The notes: a model not told the origin generated them from the sequence alone. A stretch of DNA of 64,000 bases from Xanthomonas sp. (GCF_017163755.1 NZ_JAFIWC010000027.1:1-64000); one strand, 5' to 3'. Positions 53,701 through 63,119 are shown, counted from the stretch's first letter. Made by a program: numbers and translations.

Positions 53701-54582
53701 ATGCGCACTCCCCCGCTGCGCACTGGATTCCCCATGGTTGGTTCCCGTTCCGTTCTCCGCCGTCCCCTGCGCGCCGCGATGCTTGTGGCGCTGTCTGCCG
53801 CCGTGGCCACGCCGCTGCTGGCGGGCGCCCGATCGGCGGCGCCCGCGATGGCCGGCGATGCCGTGCGCGGCTACCTGGCGCCGGCGCAGCTACCGGACAG
53901 CGTGTCGCTGGTGCCGCCGCCGCCGGCGAAGGGCTCGGCCGGGCGCACACTGGACGAGACGGTCGATCGCGAGGCGCTGGCCCTGCGCGGCACGCCACGC
54001 TTCGCGCTGGCGGCGCAGGACGCGGAACTGGGCTTCCCCGCCGCCGCCAACCATTTCAGCTGCCCGCTCGGCATCGAGATCAGCGCGCAGCGCACCCCGC
54101 ACCTGTACCGGCTGCTGCAGCGCGTGGCGGTCGATGCCGGCGACGCCGCGGAAGCGGCCAAGGCCCATTACCACCTGCCGCGTCCGTTCATGGACAACGG
54201 CCAGCCCACCTGCACGCCCGGCGACGAAGCCGCGTTGCGCCCGAACGGCTCGTATCCGTCCGGCCACACCGCGATCGGCTGGGCCTGGGCGCAGGTGCTC
54301 GGCGAGGCCGATCCCGCGCGCAGCGATGCGCTGATCGCGCGCGGGCGCAGCTACGGCGAAAGCCGCATCGTCTGCAACGTGCACTGGCAGAGCGACGTGC
54401 TCGCCAGCTACCCGGTCGCCGCGGCGACGGTGGCCAGGCTGCATGGCAACCCGCAGTTCCGCGCCGACCTGGACGCCGCGCGCCGCGACATCGCCGACGC
54501 CCGCGCGCACGGCCTGACGCCCCGAAAGGACTGCGCCGCCGAAGCGCAGACGTTGAAGGTGCGTCCGGGCAGTGCGCTTTGA
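53701..54582 (+). CDS. Class A non-specific acid phosphatase (PhoN-like), copy 2
   Basis: A 293-residue paralogue of the preceding gene, clearly a tandem duplication. The signature is intact: KAHYHLPRP, SYPSGHTAIGWAW and GESRIVCNVHWQSDV. It differs at the N-terminus: a signal peptide (MLVALSAAVATPLLAGARS) but no lipobox, so this copy is probably soluble periplasmic or secreted while copy 1 is membrane-anchored. The ATG at 53701 has aggattcag upstream; an alternative is 53734. The sequence just after each stop (tttgagcggggat) is also duplicated. Confidence 0.92.
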   Translation: MRTPPLRTGFPMVGSRSVLRRPLRAAMLVALSAAVATPLLAGARSAAPAMAGDAVRGYLAPAQLPDSVSLVPPPPAKGSAGRTLDETVDREALALRGTPRFALAAQDAELGFPAAANHFSCPLGIEISAQRTPHLYRLLQRVAVDAGDAAEAAKAHYHLPRPFMDNGQPTCTPGDEAALRPNGSYPSGHTAIGWAWAQVLGEADPARSDALIARGRSYGESRIVCNVHWQSDVLASYPVAAATVARLHGNPQFRADLDAARRDIADARAHGLTPRKDCAAEAQTLKVRPGSAL

Positions 54583-54719
54583 GCGGGGATGGGGGAGTCG
54601 GGATTGCGGATTTGGAACAGCGCCTCGGCTGCCATACCGGCGTCCAGCCGCTCTGGCCCTGGCGCTAGGCCTGCGCGGCGGGACTGCGGCGCCACGCGCG
54701 ACCGACCCAATCACGCCGC

Positions 54720-54747
54720 AAAAAAAGAGCCCGGCCAAGCCGGGCTC
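54720..54747 (-). terminator. Intrinsic terminator of the downstream TonB receptor
   Basis: Read on the minus strand: stem gagcccggc / gccgggctc with a 3-base loop (ttg), followed by seven T residues. It lies 31 bp after the receptor stop at 54778. The hairpin could slow the convergent phosphatase transcript too, but the + strand lacks a T-tract. Confidence 0.9.
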
Positions 54748-54777
54748 CTTGTTCGTACTGCGGCTCCAGCCACCGCA

Positions 54778-57723
54778 TCAATCGAACCGGTACACGACCT
54801 CCGCCGCCACTTCGCGGCCCACCGGATTGGCCACGCAATAGGCGAAGCCACCGCACCACTTGTCCTGGTAGTGATCGTCGAGGATGTTGTTGACGTAGAA
54901 GTTCAGGCGCAACGCGTCCGTGGCCTGGTAGCCCAGGCTGGCATTCCAATAGAACCTGTCCTGGTTGTAGTACTCCACCAGTTCGCTCTGCTGCCCGTAA
55001 CTGATGCTGCGCTCGCCTGCCGCGTTCGTGCGCAGGTCCGTGCAATCGGTGGCCACATCCGGGCGGAAACCGTTGGGCAGCGCGGTGCAACCGCCGAAGC
55101 GGTCGCTGCGGGTACCTGCGGTCCAATCCACGTACAGCACCGCGGTCCAGGGATCCAGGGTCCAGGTCGCGCTGGCGCGGCCGCGATAGCGGATCTGGCG
55201 CTCCCGGTCGCGGGTGTTCTCGAACAGATCGCCCGGGAACTGGGCGACCTTGTAGGTCAGCTGCTGGGTATAGTTCAGCGCGAAATCGAACGTGCCCCAG
55301 CGCCCGGTCTGCAGGCTGTAACGCGAAGCCAGGTCCACGCCGCTCACGCTTTGCCTGGCGCGATTGATCGGGCCGATCTCGACGCGGGTGACCACGCCGT
55401 TGGCGTCGCGCGTCACGCGGCTGAGCTGCAGTTCGCACAGCGCCTGGCTGGGCGGCGTCCGCGCCGGCTTGTCGGCGGGCTGCTGCCCGGTGATGCAATA
55501 GGCCTCGTCCAGCAACACCTGGTCGGGGCCGACGTCGTCGATCGCATCCTCGAGGCTGATCCGCCAGTAATCGACGCCGACCGAGAAGTTCTCGAACGCA
55601 TCCCAGACGAAGCCGTAGGTGAGCGAGTCGCCGGTTTCGTACAACAGGTTTTCGGAGCCCTGCCGCGCGATCAGCGGATTATCGATGTGGTACGGGTCGC
55701 CATCGCCACCGGGGCAGTTGCTGGTCTGACGATTGGGATCCGTCAGGCAGGTCCGGTAGTCGACCTGGTCGGCCACGCTTTCGCTGGGATCGGCATAGAC
55801 GTAGTGCATGTCCGGCGCGCGGAAGCTGGTGGCGTAGCTGCCGCGCAGCAGCAAGGTGGAGAACGGGCGCCACTCCAGACCCACGTTGTAGGTGTTGGCG
55901 GCATCGTCGGCAACGGCGTCGTAGCGGTCGTAGCGGCCGGCGGCCGACAACGTCAGGCTCTTGAGCAACGGGATCTTGAACTCCACGCCCGCCGCATAGC
56001 GCTTGCGCTCGCCGCCGCCCGTCTCGACGTTGCCGAACGGCGTTTCGTACACGGGGTTGAGGCCCATGGTGTTGGGATCGGGGCTCAGCTTGTAGCCCTG
56101 CTCCGCCGCTTCCAGCACGCCAGCGAAGCCGATCGGGCCCGCCCAGCCTTCGAACAGATCGCCGCTGAGTACGGCGCTCGCCTGGGTGAGCCAGGTGCGC
56201 GACTTCTTGTCGCCGACGGCGCGGACACCTTCATAGTCGCTGGGGGACATCGGATTCCATAGCCGGTTGTAGTCGGGGGCATGGATCTGCAGGCCGCTCG
56301 CCGCATCGGTGCCCAGTGACGGGCCCAGGAAGAATTCCGTGGCACGCGTGTTGTGGATGATCGGGAAAAGCTCCTGGATCTCGTATTCGGCGCGACCGGC
56401 CATCACTTCCCAGTCGAAGCGATCACTGAAGACGGTGCCACGCAGGCCGACGCTGAAATCCCAGTTCGTCTCCTTGGACTTGGTCAGCGCATGGTCTTCG
56501 CCGCCGATCTCGCCCGGTATGAAGTAGCGCAGCAGGTTGCGTCGCTGGCCGCTGTCGCGGTCGATGTAATCCTGGCTGGCCCAGGCCGGCATGAAGGTAT
56601 TGCTCTTGCCGGTCGAATCCCAGTACCCGTAGGTCGCCCAGGCTTCGACGCTGCCGAACTGCTTGGTGCCGTACAGATAGAGCGAGAGGTCCTTGCTGGC
56701 ATTGCGCAGCGTCCAGTGCTGGAACGCGGAACGGTTGGCGCACTGCCAGCCGGTGTCGGTCTGCGCACCGTTGAAATCGTTGTACGTGATGCGGTTGTGC
56801 TCGTAGAAGTCGCCGCCGAACTGGTCGCAGGCGCCGGTCGGCGGCCTGAGCCGTACATTGTTGGTCACGTCGAGCAGACGGATGCCGGCTTGCGGTGTGT
56901 TCGTCGCGGCATTCTGCTGCACGCCGCCGTAGGTCCAGTTGCGGCGCGGCGAATCGGACTCCTCGTCCATGAAGGGCCGTTCGTGCGACCACAGCGGCTT
57001 GCGGTCGAAGTACTGCATCGTGTAGGCGATGCTCCAGTCCTCGCCGTGCCGGCCGCCGGACCAGGAGACATCGCGTACGTCGCGTCCGCCCTCGGTGGTG
57101 GTGCCGTAGCGCGCGCGCAGGGTGTCGCCCTCGATGTCCTTCTTCAGGATGACGTTGACCACGCCGGCCACCGCGTCGGAACCGTAGATCGCCGAGGCGC
57201 CGCTGGAGAGCACCTCGATGCGATCGACGATGCCGGTGGGGATGTTGTTGTAGTTGGCGAAGTTGCTCTTGCCCTGGTACGGCATCGGGTAGTCGGCCAC
57301 GCGGTGGCCGTTGATCAGCAGCAAGCTGCGGCCGGGGCCGAGGTTGCGCAGGTTGAGCGGGCTGGCATTGACCGAGCTCTGGCCCCAGTCGTAGTCGTTC
57401 TGCACGTTGCCGGTGACCTCGGTGAGCGAGCCGAGCGCTTCGTAGACCGTGGTGAAGCCTTCCTTCATGATCTGGGCGCCGGTGATGATCGTCACCGGCG
57501 CCGGGCCTTCGACTTCCGCGCGCTTGATGCGCGAACCGGTGACCGTGACCGCATCGAGCGTCCTCGCGTTTCCATCGGAACCGGCCGGGGCGGACGGGTC
57601 GGCCTGTTCTGCGGGTGGCGGTTGCGGCGCGTCCTGCGCTTGGGCCAGCGCGGTCAACGGCGAAAACAGCGCCAGCGCGAGCGCACTCGCCATGGCACTA
57701 CGGTGAAAGTGTGAGTGCTGCAT
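54778..57723 (-). CDS. TonB-dependent outer-membrane receptor
   Basis: A 981-residue receptor. A signal peptide ends FSPLTALAQAQ (about 27). Plug features are RTLDAVTVTGSRIKRAEVEG, PAPVTIITGAQIMKEGFTTV, SPLNLRNLGPGRSLLLINGH and VEVLSSGASAIYGSDAVAGV. The barrel ends EVVYRFD. The GSRI-type N-terminus belongs to the large-substrate group common in Xanthomonas and Sphingomonas. The ATG follows cggaggggg. It stands alone, convergent with the acid phosphatases; whether they cooperate in phosphate-compound acquisition is speculation. Confidence 0.94.
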   Translation of the reverse strand: MQHSHFHRSAMASALALALFSPLTALAQAQDAPQPPPAEQADPSAPAGSDGNARTLDAVTVTGSRIKRAEVEGPAPVTIITGAQIMKEGFTTVYEALGSLTEVTGNVQNDYDWGQSSVNASPLNLRNLGPGRSLLLINGHRVADYPMPYQGKSNFANYNNIPTGIVDRIEVLSSGASAIYGSDAVAGVVNVILKKDIEGDTLRARYGTTTEGGRDVRDVSWSGGRHGEDWSIAYTMQYFDRKPLWSHERPFMDEESDSPRRNWTYGGVQQNAATNTPQAGIRLLDVTNNVRLRPPTGACDQFGGDFYEHNRITYNDFNGAQTDTGWQCANRSAFQHWTLRNASKDLSLYLYGTKQFGSVEAWATYGYWDSTGKSNTFMPAWASQDYIDRDSGQRRNLLRYFIPGEIGGEDHALTKSKETNWDFSVGLRGTVFSDRFDWEVMAGRAEYEIQELFPIIHNTRATEFFLGPSLGTDAASGLQIHAPDYNRLWNPMSPSDYEGVRAVGDKKSRTWLTQASAVLSGDLFEGWAGPIGFAGVLEAAEQGYKLSPDPNTMGLNPVYETPFGNVETGGGERKRYAAGVEFKIPLLKSLTLSAAGRYDRYDAVADDAANTYNVGLEWRPFSTLLLRGSYATSFRAPDMHYVYADPSESVADQVDYRTCLTDPNRQTSNCPGGDGDPYHIDNPLIARQGSENLLYETGDSLTYGFVWDAFENFSVGVDYWRISLEDAIDDVGPDQVLLDEAYCITGQQPADKPARTPPSQALCELQLSRVTRDANGVVTRVEIGPINRARQSVSGVDLASRYSLQTGRWGTFDFALNYTQQLTYKVAQFPGDLFENTRDRERQIRYRGRASATWTLDPWTAVLYVDWTAGTRSDRFGGCTALPNGFRPDVATDCTDLRTNAAGERSISYGQQSELVEYYNQDRFYWNASLGYQATDALRLNFYVNNILDDHYQDKWCGGFAYCVANPVGREVAAEVVYRFD

Positions 57724-58083
57724 GTAGCCCCCTCCGAACGTTGAAAAACAGGCCTGAATGGTCCAACGCGATGGACAGATCCCCCCGACACCGCGTTCGC
57801 TCGACATGCGAGATGTCATCCGTGTGACATCGATTTCCCAGGTGCGACGATACGCGACATAAACAGTCGATAAACGTGATACGACTTGCCTTTTAGAACG
57901 ATCCAAGCATGAAATCAAGGATCTTTTTTTGTGCACTGCGGCAGTCGCAATATCGCGTGGACCCTTGCTGCTGGGGGATCTCCGCGAGCGGCCCCTGAAG
58001 ACACTGCAGCGTGCGGCGTTGCGGTCGGCTGCGGCTGAACGCGTATGGATGTCACTCACCCACAACGGCCACGGCAAGCCCAG
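57724..58083. promoter_or_regulatory. Upstream region of the TonB receptor at 57723
   Basis: 360 bp. The part 57840-57940 is A+T-rich (gacataaacagtcgataaac, aatcaaggatctttttttg) and probably contains the receptor promoter. A weak CGAC/GTCG inverted repeat lies near 57857-57872, with no clear regulator. Confidence 0.4.
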
Positions 58084-58390
58084 GTCGTCTTTGCCGCGCC
58101 CTGTTCGGGCATGCCGTTGGCGGTGAAGCCGGACCAGCACGGGCCGCCTGAGCTGCCAGAAGAAGAGCTTCCTGGCGGCGCGCGCGGCGTGCCGAGGGCA
58201 TCCACTTGCCGCGCAGCCTGTTCGGCGGCGAAGGCTTCATGCAGAAGCTGGAAGGCGACGGCTAGGTGTTCGTGCATGCCGGCGGCTGCGTGGATCGGGC
58301 GCGGACTGGCCGCCGGCGAACGCCTGGACGTGGACACCGGCTGCGTGGTCGCGTTCCACTCCACGGGCATCGCATTTCATCCGCCCCGAT
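58084..58390 (+). pseudogene. Decayed AIM24/TIGR00266-family gene
   Basis: A remnant of an AIM24-type protein (a beta-rich family also called TIGR00266) can be read across shifting frames. QVVFAAPCSGMPLAVKPDQH corresponds to the family's VxFxAPYPG region; then CQKKSFLAARAA, then LPRSLFGGEGFMQKLEGDG, then an in-frame TAG at 58263-58265, VFVHAGGCV, a frame change, and ERLDVDTGCVVAFHST. Intact members read continuously through GGEGFxxQKLEGDGxVFxHAGG. At least one stop and two frameshifts make it non-functional. The 5' part appears lost. Confidence 0.75.
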
Positions 58391-58497
58391 GCGACCCGCC
58401 GGGGCACGCCAATGGCATGACCTCCGGTCGTGGGCGGTGCAGGCCGATCCCGGTATGCTCGCGCCGGCTCCGCCCCTCCTTCCACGACACCGCCTCC

Positions 58498-59520
58498 ATG
58501 ACCGCCTTCCGTTCCCCGCGCCTGCTCCTGTCCCTGTCCCTGTTCGGCCTGCTCGCGGGCTGCGGCGGCGACCCCAAGCCCGCACCGCCGGCGCCGGTGG
58601 TCGTGGGGCCGGCACCGGCCGCGGCGGCCAAGCCGGTGCGCATCGGCATCGCGCTGGGCGGCGGCGCGGCCAAGGGCTTCGCCCATATCGGCGTGATCAA
58701 GATGCTGCAGGCCAACGGCCTGGAGCCGGTGGTGGTGTCCGGCACCAGTGCCGGCAGCGTGGTCGGCGCGCTGTACGCCAGCGGCATGGACGCGTTCCAG
58801 ATGCAGCAGACCGCGGTGGCGCTGGACGAAGCCAGCATCCGCGACATGCGCCTGTTCTCCGGCGGGCTGGTGCAGGGCCAGGCGCTGCAGGACTACGTCA
58901 ACCGCCAGCTCAACAGCCGCCCGATCGAGAAGCTGGGCAAGCCGTTCGCGGCCGTGGCCACGCGCCTGGAAGACGGCGAGCGCACCGTGTTCGTGCGCGG
59001 CAACGCCGGCCAGGCGGTACGCGCCTCCAGCAGCATCCCCGGCGTGTTCGAGCCGGTGACGATCGGCAAGTACCACTACGTCGACGGCGGCGTGGTGAGT
59101 CCGGTGCCGGTGGACGCGGCGCGCCAGCTCGGCGCCGACTTCGTGGTGGCGGTCGACATCTCCAGCAAGGCCAGCGGCAAGTCCCCGGTGGGTATGCTGG
59201 GCATCGTCAACCAGTCGATCTCGATCATGGGCCAGCGCCTGGGCCAGCAGGAACTGTCGCGCGCGGACATCGTGATCCGGCCCAAGGTCAACGACATCGG
59301 CCCGGCCGATTTCGCCCAGCGCAGCGCGGCGATCCTGGAAGGCGAGAAGGCGGCGCTGGCGGCGATGCCGCAGATCAAGGCCAAGCTGGCGCAGCTGCAG
59401 CAACAGCGCGCGGCCGCCGCCGCCGCCGCGGCCAAGGCCGCGCAACCGCCGCCGCCGCCGTGCGAACCGCGTTCGCGCATCGGCCGCCTGCTGGGCCGCG
59501 ACGATCCCTGCCAGCGATAG
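58498..59520 (+). CDS. Patatin-like phospholipase lipoprotein (RssA-like)
   Basis: A 340-residue lipoprotein with lipobox LLAGC (Cys21). The patatin domain shows oxyanion loop GIALGGGAAKGFAHIGVIKM, nucleophile elbow VVSGTSAGSVVGALYASG (Ser in GTSAG) and the Asp dyad in YVDGGVVSPVPVDAAR. It would be an envelope-located acyl hydrolase. The last 60 residues are coiled-coil/Ala-rich then PPPPPCEPRSRIGRLLGRDD. The stop codon lies inside the first unit of an 8-bp tandem repeat, so copy-number change would not alter the protein but could affect the 3' UTR. Confidence 0.92.
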   Translation: MTAFRSPRLLLSLSLFGLLAGCGGDPKPAPPAPVVVGPAPAAAAKPVRIGIALGGGAAKGFAHIGVIKMLQANGLEPVVVSGTSAGSVVGALYASGMDAFQMQQTAVALDEASIRDMRLFSGGLVQGQALQDYVNRQLNSRPIEKLGKPFAAVATRLEDGERTVFVRGNAGQAVRASSSIPGVFEPVTIGKYHYVDGGVVSPVPVDAARQLGADFVVAVDISSKASGKSPVGMLGIVNQSISIMGQRLGQQELSRADIVIRPKVNDIGPADFAQRSAAILEGEKAALAAMPQIKAKLAQLQQQRAAAAAAAAKAAQPPPPPCEPRSRIGRLLGRDDPCQR

Positions 59521-59554
59521 CGGGATAGCGGGATAGCGGGATAGCGGGATAGCG
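59516..59554 (+). repeat. 8-bp tandem repeat (gatagcgg)
   Basis: Four perfect copies of gatagcgg followed by a partial fifth (gatagcg). The stop codon TAG of the patatin gene lies within the first copy. A short array like this is a candidate variable-number locus between strains. Confidence 0.9.
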
Positions 59555-60190
59555 CAAGGTTAGCGAATGTCGGCCGTTGCGCAGATATCGCCGCAACGGA
59601 CGAGGCGGCGCGAGGCGCGGTGGTCAACGCCACTTTCACTGCGCTATCAGCGCCGACCTGCGCGCACGCCGCTTGGCGCTGCAGCGCAGTCTGCCGCGGC
59701 GGCGGCGGCGGCGGCGGAGGCGCTGGCTTCATCGGTCGCGACAACCCGATGCCGATCCGGCGCAGCGCATTGGGAAGCGGCCTCTCCAACGTGGCCGACT
59801 GCAAGGGCGACTTCAGCCGCGACAGATCGACGCGGGCAAAACCGCTAGCCGGCCAACGTGTACGTCGTCGGGGCTGAAGCCCCTCCCACAATGGCGTCGC
59901 GAAGCCAGCGCGCGCCCTGTAGGAGCGGCTTCAGCCGCGACCGCCTGCCAGCGACTTCTGTGCACAAGAACCCCGCCGAAGACGCAGGCTCATCGATCGG
60001 CCGGGCACACGCCAATCGCCCATCGCGGCCAACCACGCGCAACGTTTACCGGAAGCGGCACCGCCGACGCAGCCGTTGCGGAAGCGACTCCAGTCGCCAC
60101 AGACCGCAGCCAGCGAGCCGGCGGACGCCTGACACTGACACTGGACCCCGTGGGGCTACAACACCCCACGCGCCCTATGCGTCGGAGGCG
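59555..60190. other. Intergenic region with dispersed palindromic repeats
   Basis: About 640 bp without a convincing gene. It contains ctgtaggagcggcttcagcc from 59917 (the same core as the recB insert) and a relative, gtcggggctgaagcccctcc, near 59867-59888. A third partial arm, gacttcagccgcgacag, begins near 59809. These belong to the same repeat family and make up most of the recognisable content. Confidence 0.7.
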
Positions 60191-62386
60191 TCAATAGCGC
60201 CAGCGCAGGCTGAAGCTGACGAAGCGCGGTTCGCCATAGTTCTGGTAGTCCAGATTGGCCCAGTAGGTCTTGTCCAGGGCGTTGCGCACGCTCAGCGTCG
60301 CCGTCCACTGCTCGCCGATGCGGTAGTTGGCGTTGAGATGCAGCAGCGCATAGGCGTCCTGGACCACGGTGACCGGCACGGTCGCCGCGGTGCCGTCGCC
60401 GAGCGGGCGCTGGATGTTGAAGCCCTTGGTCTGGCTCTGCCAGCTGACGCCGCCGCCCAGGCTCAGCCGCTCCCATGCGCCGCGCAGGCGCACCTGGGTG
60501 GACAGCTGCAGGTAGTCCTCCGGCAGGTTGGCGTAGATGGCGTCGGTCGGGGCGCGGGTGACCTTGGCGTGGGTGTAGCCGGCGTTGACGGTCCAGCCGG
60601 GCAGGATCTCGCCGTTGAAGTCCACTTCCCAGCCGCGGCTCTTGGTGCCGTCGATGCCGATGTAGGCCGAGCTGCCGTCCGGCAGCGACGCCTCGGGCTG
60701 GGTCATGTCGCGCACCGCGTAATTGTCCTGCTTGGCCTCGAACGCCGCGGCGGTGGCCAGCGCGCGTCCGCCGAACAGCTGCGCCTTGATCCCGGCTTCC
60801 AGATTGGAGCCTTCCACCGGCGCCAGCAGGTTGTTGTCCTTGTCCTTGTAGTTCTGCGGATTGAAGATTTCCGTGTAGCTGGCGTAGACCGAGACGTCGG
60901 GCGTCAGGTCGTAGACCAGGCCCACGTAGGGGGTCACCTCGTCGGTCACCTCGTAGCGGCCGGTGGTGCCGGTGTAGGCGCCGGTGACGCCGAAGTTCTG
61001 CGTGCGCGTCTCCCACGAGCTCACCCGCGCGCCGGCGATCAGCGACAGCGGCTCGGCCAGGTGCAGCCGGGTCGAGGCGTACACGCCGCGCTGCGTGGTG
61101 CGCGCCACGCGCGAGGCGCCAGTGCGCGCGTAGGTCACTTCGGAAATGTCGCCGTCCCAGGAACGGATATCGGGAATGTAGTAGCAGCGCTCGCGCCCGC
61201 AGGTCGCCCAGTCGCCGGGGTAGCGCAGCGCCACCGTCGCCGTGGTCGACTGCAGGTCCTGCCAACTGCCGCCGATCACCACGTCGTGGTCCTGGCCGAA
61301 CAGCGGGAACGAGCCGGACAGGTACACGTCCACGCCGTCGCGGGTGTCGTCGGTCTCGCCGGCGCTGGTGCGCAGGTAGAGGCCGCTGCCGTCGGCGGCC
61401 GGGTAGCCGGTGCCGTAGACGCGCAGGCTCTGCACGTCGCCCTGGGTGTGCGCGTAGTTGACCTTCAGCAGCCAGTCCTCGCCGAAGCGCTGTTCCAGGT
61501 TGGCGAAGGCGGTGCGGGTATGGCGCTGCCAGCGCGTCCACTTCGGCGCCATGTTGGTCGAGCGCGGCAGGCGGGCGAAGGAGCCGTCGGCGGCGAAGAA
61601 CGGCACCGTGCCCCAGGTCGAGCCGACCGGCGCGTTGTCCTGGGTCTGGTAGCCGACGGTGAGGGTGGCGCTGTCGGTCAGATCGCCCTCGAGCACGCCC
61701 ATGCCGGACATCTTCTGGTCGTGGTAGCGGTCGTAGTAGTAGTCCTTGTCCTGCCAGGCGGCGACGAAGCGGCTGCGGAAGCGGCCATCGGCGGTGAGCG
61801 GCGCGCTGACGTCGGCCTGCATGCGGCGGAAGTCCCAGGTACCGGCGGTGGCCGAGAACGACGCATCGAACGCGGTGCCGGGGCGCTTGCGCAGCAGGTT
61901 GACCGTGGCCGACGGGATGCCCGCGCCGCTGAGCAGGCCGTTGGCGCCGCGGATCACCTCGACGCGGTCGTAGAAGACCATGTCGTATTCCTGGTTGGTC
62001 GAGCCGCTGTAGGTCGGCAGGCTGTCGACCTGGAAGTCGGTGATCTGGAAACCGCGCGCGAAGTACAGCGGGCGCTGCGTGTCGTAGAAGGACACGTTGA
62101 CGCCGGTGACGTTGCGCATCACGTCGTCGATGCTGAACAGCGATTCCTCTTCCAGGCGCTGCAGGCTGACGACGCTGACCGACTGCGGGGTCTCGCGCAG
62201 CGTCAGCGGCAGGCGCGTGGTGGTCGACGGCTCCGCCCGCGTGCCGTTGGCGCTGACCTGGACGCGGTCCAGGGTGGTGGCCTGGCCCGCGTCGGCGGCG
62301 GATTCGGCGGCGGCGGCGGTCGTGGCGCAGCAAAGGGCGGACAGCAGGGCGAGATGCAGCAGGTGGCGGGGCGCGGCGGTGGTCAT
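60191..62386 (-). CDS. TonB-dependent ferric-siderophore receptor
   Basis: A 731-residue receptor of the FhuE/FpvA siderophore group. A signal peptide ends near TTAAAAES (about 27). The plug region has LDRVQVSANG, LPLTLRETPQSVSVVSLQRL, LFSIDDVMRNVTGVNVSFYD and YDMVFYDRVEVIRGANGLLS. The barrel ends VSFSLRWRY. The RETPQSVSVV motif is diagnostic of siderophore receptors. A Fur-box-like site lies 175 bp upstream, so iron-repressed expression is likely. The exact siderophore (coprogen, ferrichrome or other) cannot be read from sequence. Confidence 0.94.
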   Translation of the reverse strand: MTTAAPRHLLHLALLSALCCATTAAAAESAADAGQATTLDRVQVSANGTRAEPSTTTRLPLTLRETPQSVSVVSLQRLEEESLFSIDDVMRNVTGVNVSFYDTQRPLYFARGFQITDFQVDSLPTYSGSTNQEYDMVFYDRVEVIRGANGLLSGAGIPSATVNLLRKRPGTAFDASFSATAGTWDFRRMQADVSAPLTADGRFRSRFVAAWQDKDYYYDRYHDQKMSGMGVLEGDLTDSATLTVGYQTQDNAPVGSTWGTVPFFAADGSFARLPRSTNMAPKWTRWQRHTRTAFANLEQRFGEDWLLKVNYAHTQGDVQSLRVYGTGYPAADGSGLYLRTSAGETDDTRDGVDVYLSGSFPLFGQDHDVVIGGSWQDLQSTTATVALRYPGDWATCGRERCYYIPDIRSWDGDISEVTYARTGASRVARTTQRGVYASTRLHLAEPLSLIAGARVSSWETRTQNFGVTGAYTGTTGRYEVTDEVTPYVGLVYDLTPDVSVYASYTEIFNPQNYKDKDNNLLAPVEGSNLEAGIKAQLFGGRALATAAAFEAKQDNYAVRDMTQPEASLPDGSSAYIGIDGTKSRGWEVDFNGEILPGWTVNAGYTHAKVTRAPTDAIYANLPEDYLQLSTQVRLRGAWERLSLGGGVSWQSQTKGFNIQRPLGDGTAATVPVTVVQDAYALLHLNANYRIGEQWTATLSVRNALDKTYWANLDYQNYGEPRFVSFSLRWRY

Positions 62387-62560
62387 GGATGCGTGTCGGT
62401 CGAAGGCGCCATCAGCCGGGGCTGACGGACGCGGGAAACGGGCAGGGGGACGGAGGACGGCACAGGGCGGCCTTCCGGATCTCGGCAACAGCGGGGCTGG
62501 CCCGGACGACAGGGCTGGCGTGGAGCGAGTGGAAGCGACCGGTGGCGCTCGTCGCTAAGT

Positions 62561-62579
62561 GCAAATGTAAATTATTAGC
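62561..62579. promoter_or_regulatory. Putative Fur box
   Basis: GCAAATGTAAATTATTAGC matches the 19-bp Fur consensus GATAATGATAATCATTATC at 13 positions, as counted by eye. It lies in an A+T-rich patch between the siderophore receptor and the Lrp gene. Function is inferred. Confidence 0.6.
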
Positions 62580-62639
62580 AACAACTTAACAAGCCGCGCC
62601 GCCTGCGACACAAGCGCGCAGCCGTCGATCCGGCCGCGC

Positions 62640-63119
62640 TCAGCCGCGCGGCAGCGGCAGCCCGGCGAAGTCCTTGACCGTGCGCAGCACAAAGCTTGAA
62701 TTGACGTCGGCCACGCCGGTGGCGTTGAGCAGCTTGTCCAGCAGGAACGCGGAGAAGTGCGCCAGGTCGCGCACATAGACGTGCAGCAGGTAGTCCATGT
62801 CGCCGGTCAGCGCGTGGCAGGCGACCACCTCGTCCCAGCTCTGCACGCTGTCGGCGAAATGGCCGATGCCGCTGGCGCCGTGCTTCTCCAGTTGCACCCG
62901 CACGAAGGCCTGCAGGCCCAGGCCGATCGCGCCGGGCACCAGCCGCGCCGCGTAGCCGGCCACCACGCCGTCGGCCTCCAGCCGCTGCACCCGGCGCAGA
63001 CAGGCCGACGGCGACAGGTTCACCTGCGCGGCCAGTTCGGCATTGCTGGCGCGCCCTTGCCGCTGCAGCAGCGCGAGCAGGCGCAGGTCGGTGCGGTCCA
63101 GGGTAGTCGGGTCGGGCAT
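62640..63119 (-). CDS. Lrp/AsnC-family regulator divergent from phhA
   Basis: A 159-residue regulator. The helix-turn-helix contains LLALLQRQGRASNAELAAQV and NLSPSACLRRVQRLEADGVV; the RAM domain contains VVACHALTGDMDYLLHVYVR and the C-terminal LRTVKDFAGLPLP. It is divergent from the phenylalanine hydroxylase gene across 126 bp. By analogy with Lrp-type control of aromatic amino-acid catabolism in other proteobacteria it probably activates phhA in response to phenylalanine or tyrosine. This is inference from position and family. Confidence 0.93.
   Translation of the reverse strand: MPDPTTLDRTDLRLLALLQRQGRASNAELAAQVNLSPSACLRRVQRLEADGVVAGYAARLVPGAIGLGLQAFVRVQLEKHGASGIGHFADSVQSWDEVVACHALTGDMDYLLHVYVRDLAHFSAFLLDKLLNATGVADVNSSFVLRTVKDFAGLPLPRG

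Noticed and set aside
59516-59554. Short repeat as a CRISPR or attachment site
   Set aside because: Units are 8 bp without spacers, and no integrase or cas gene is present.
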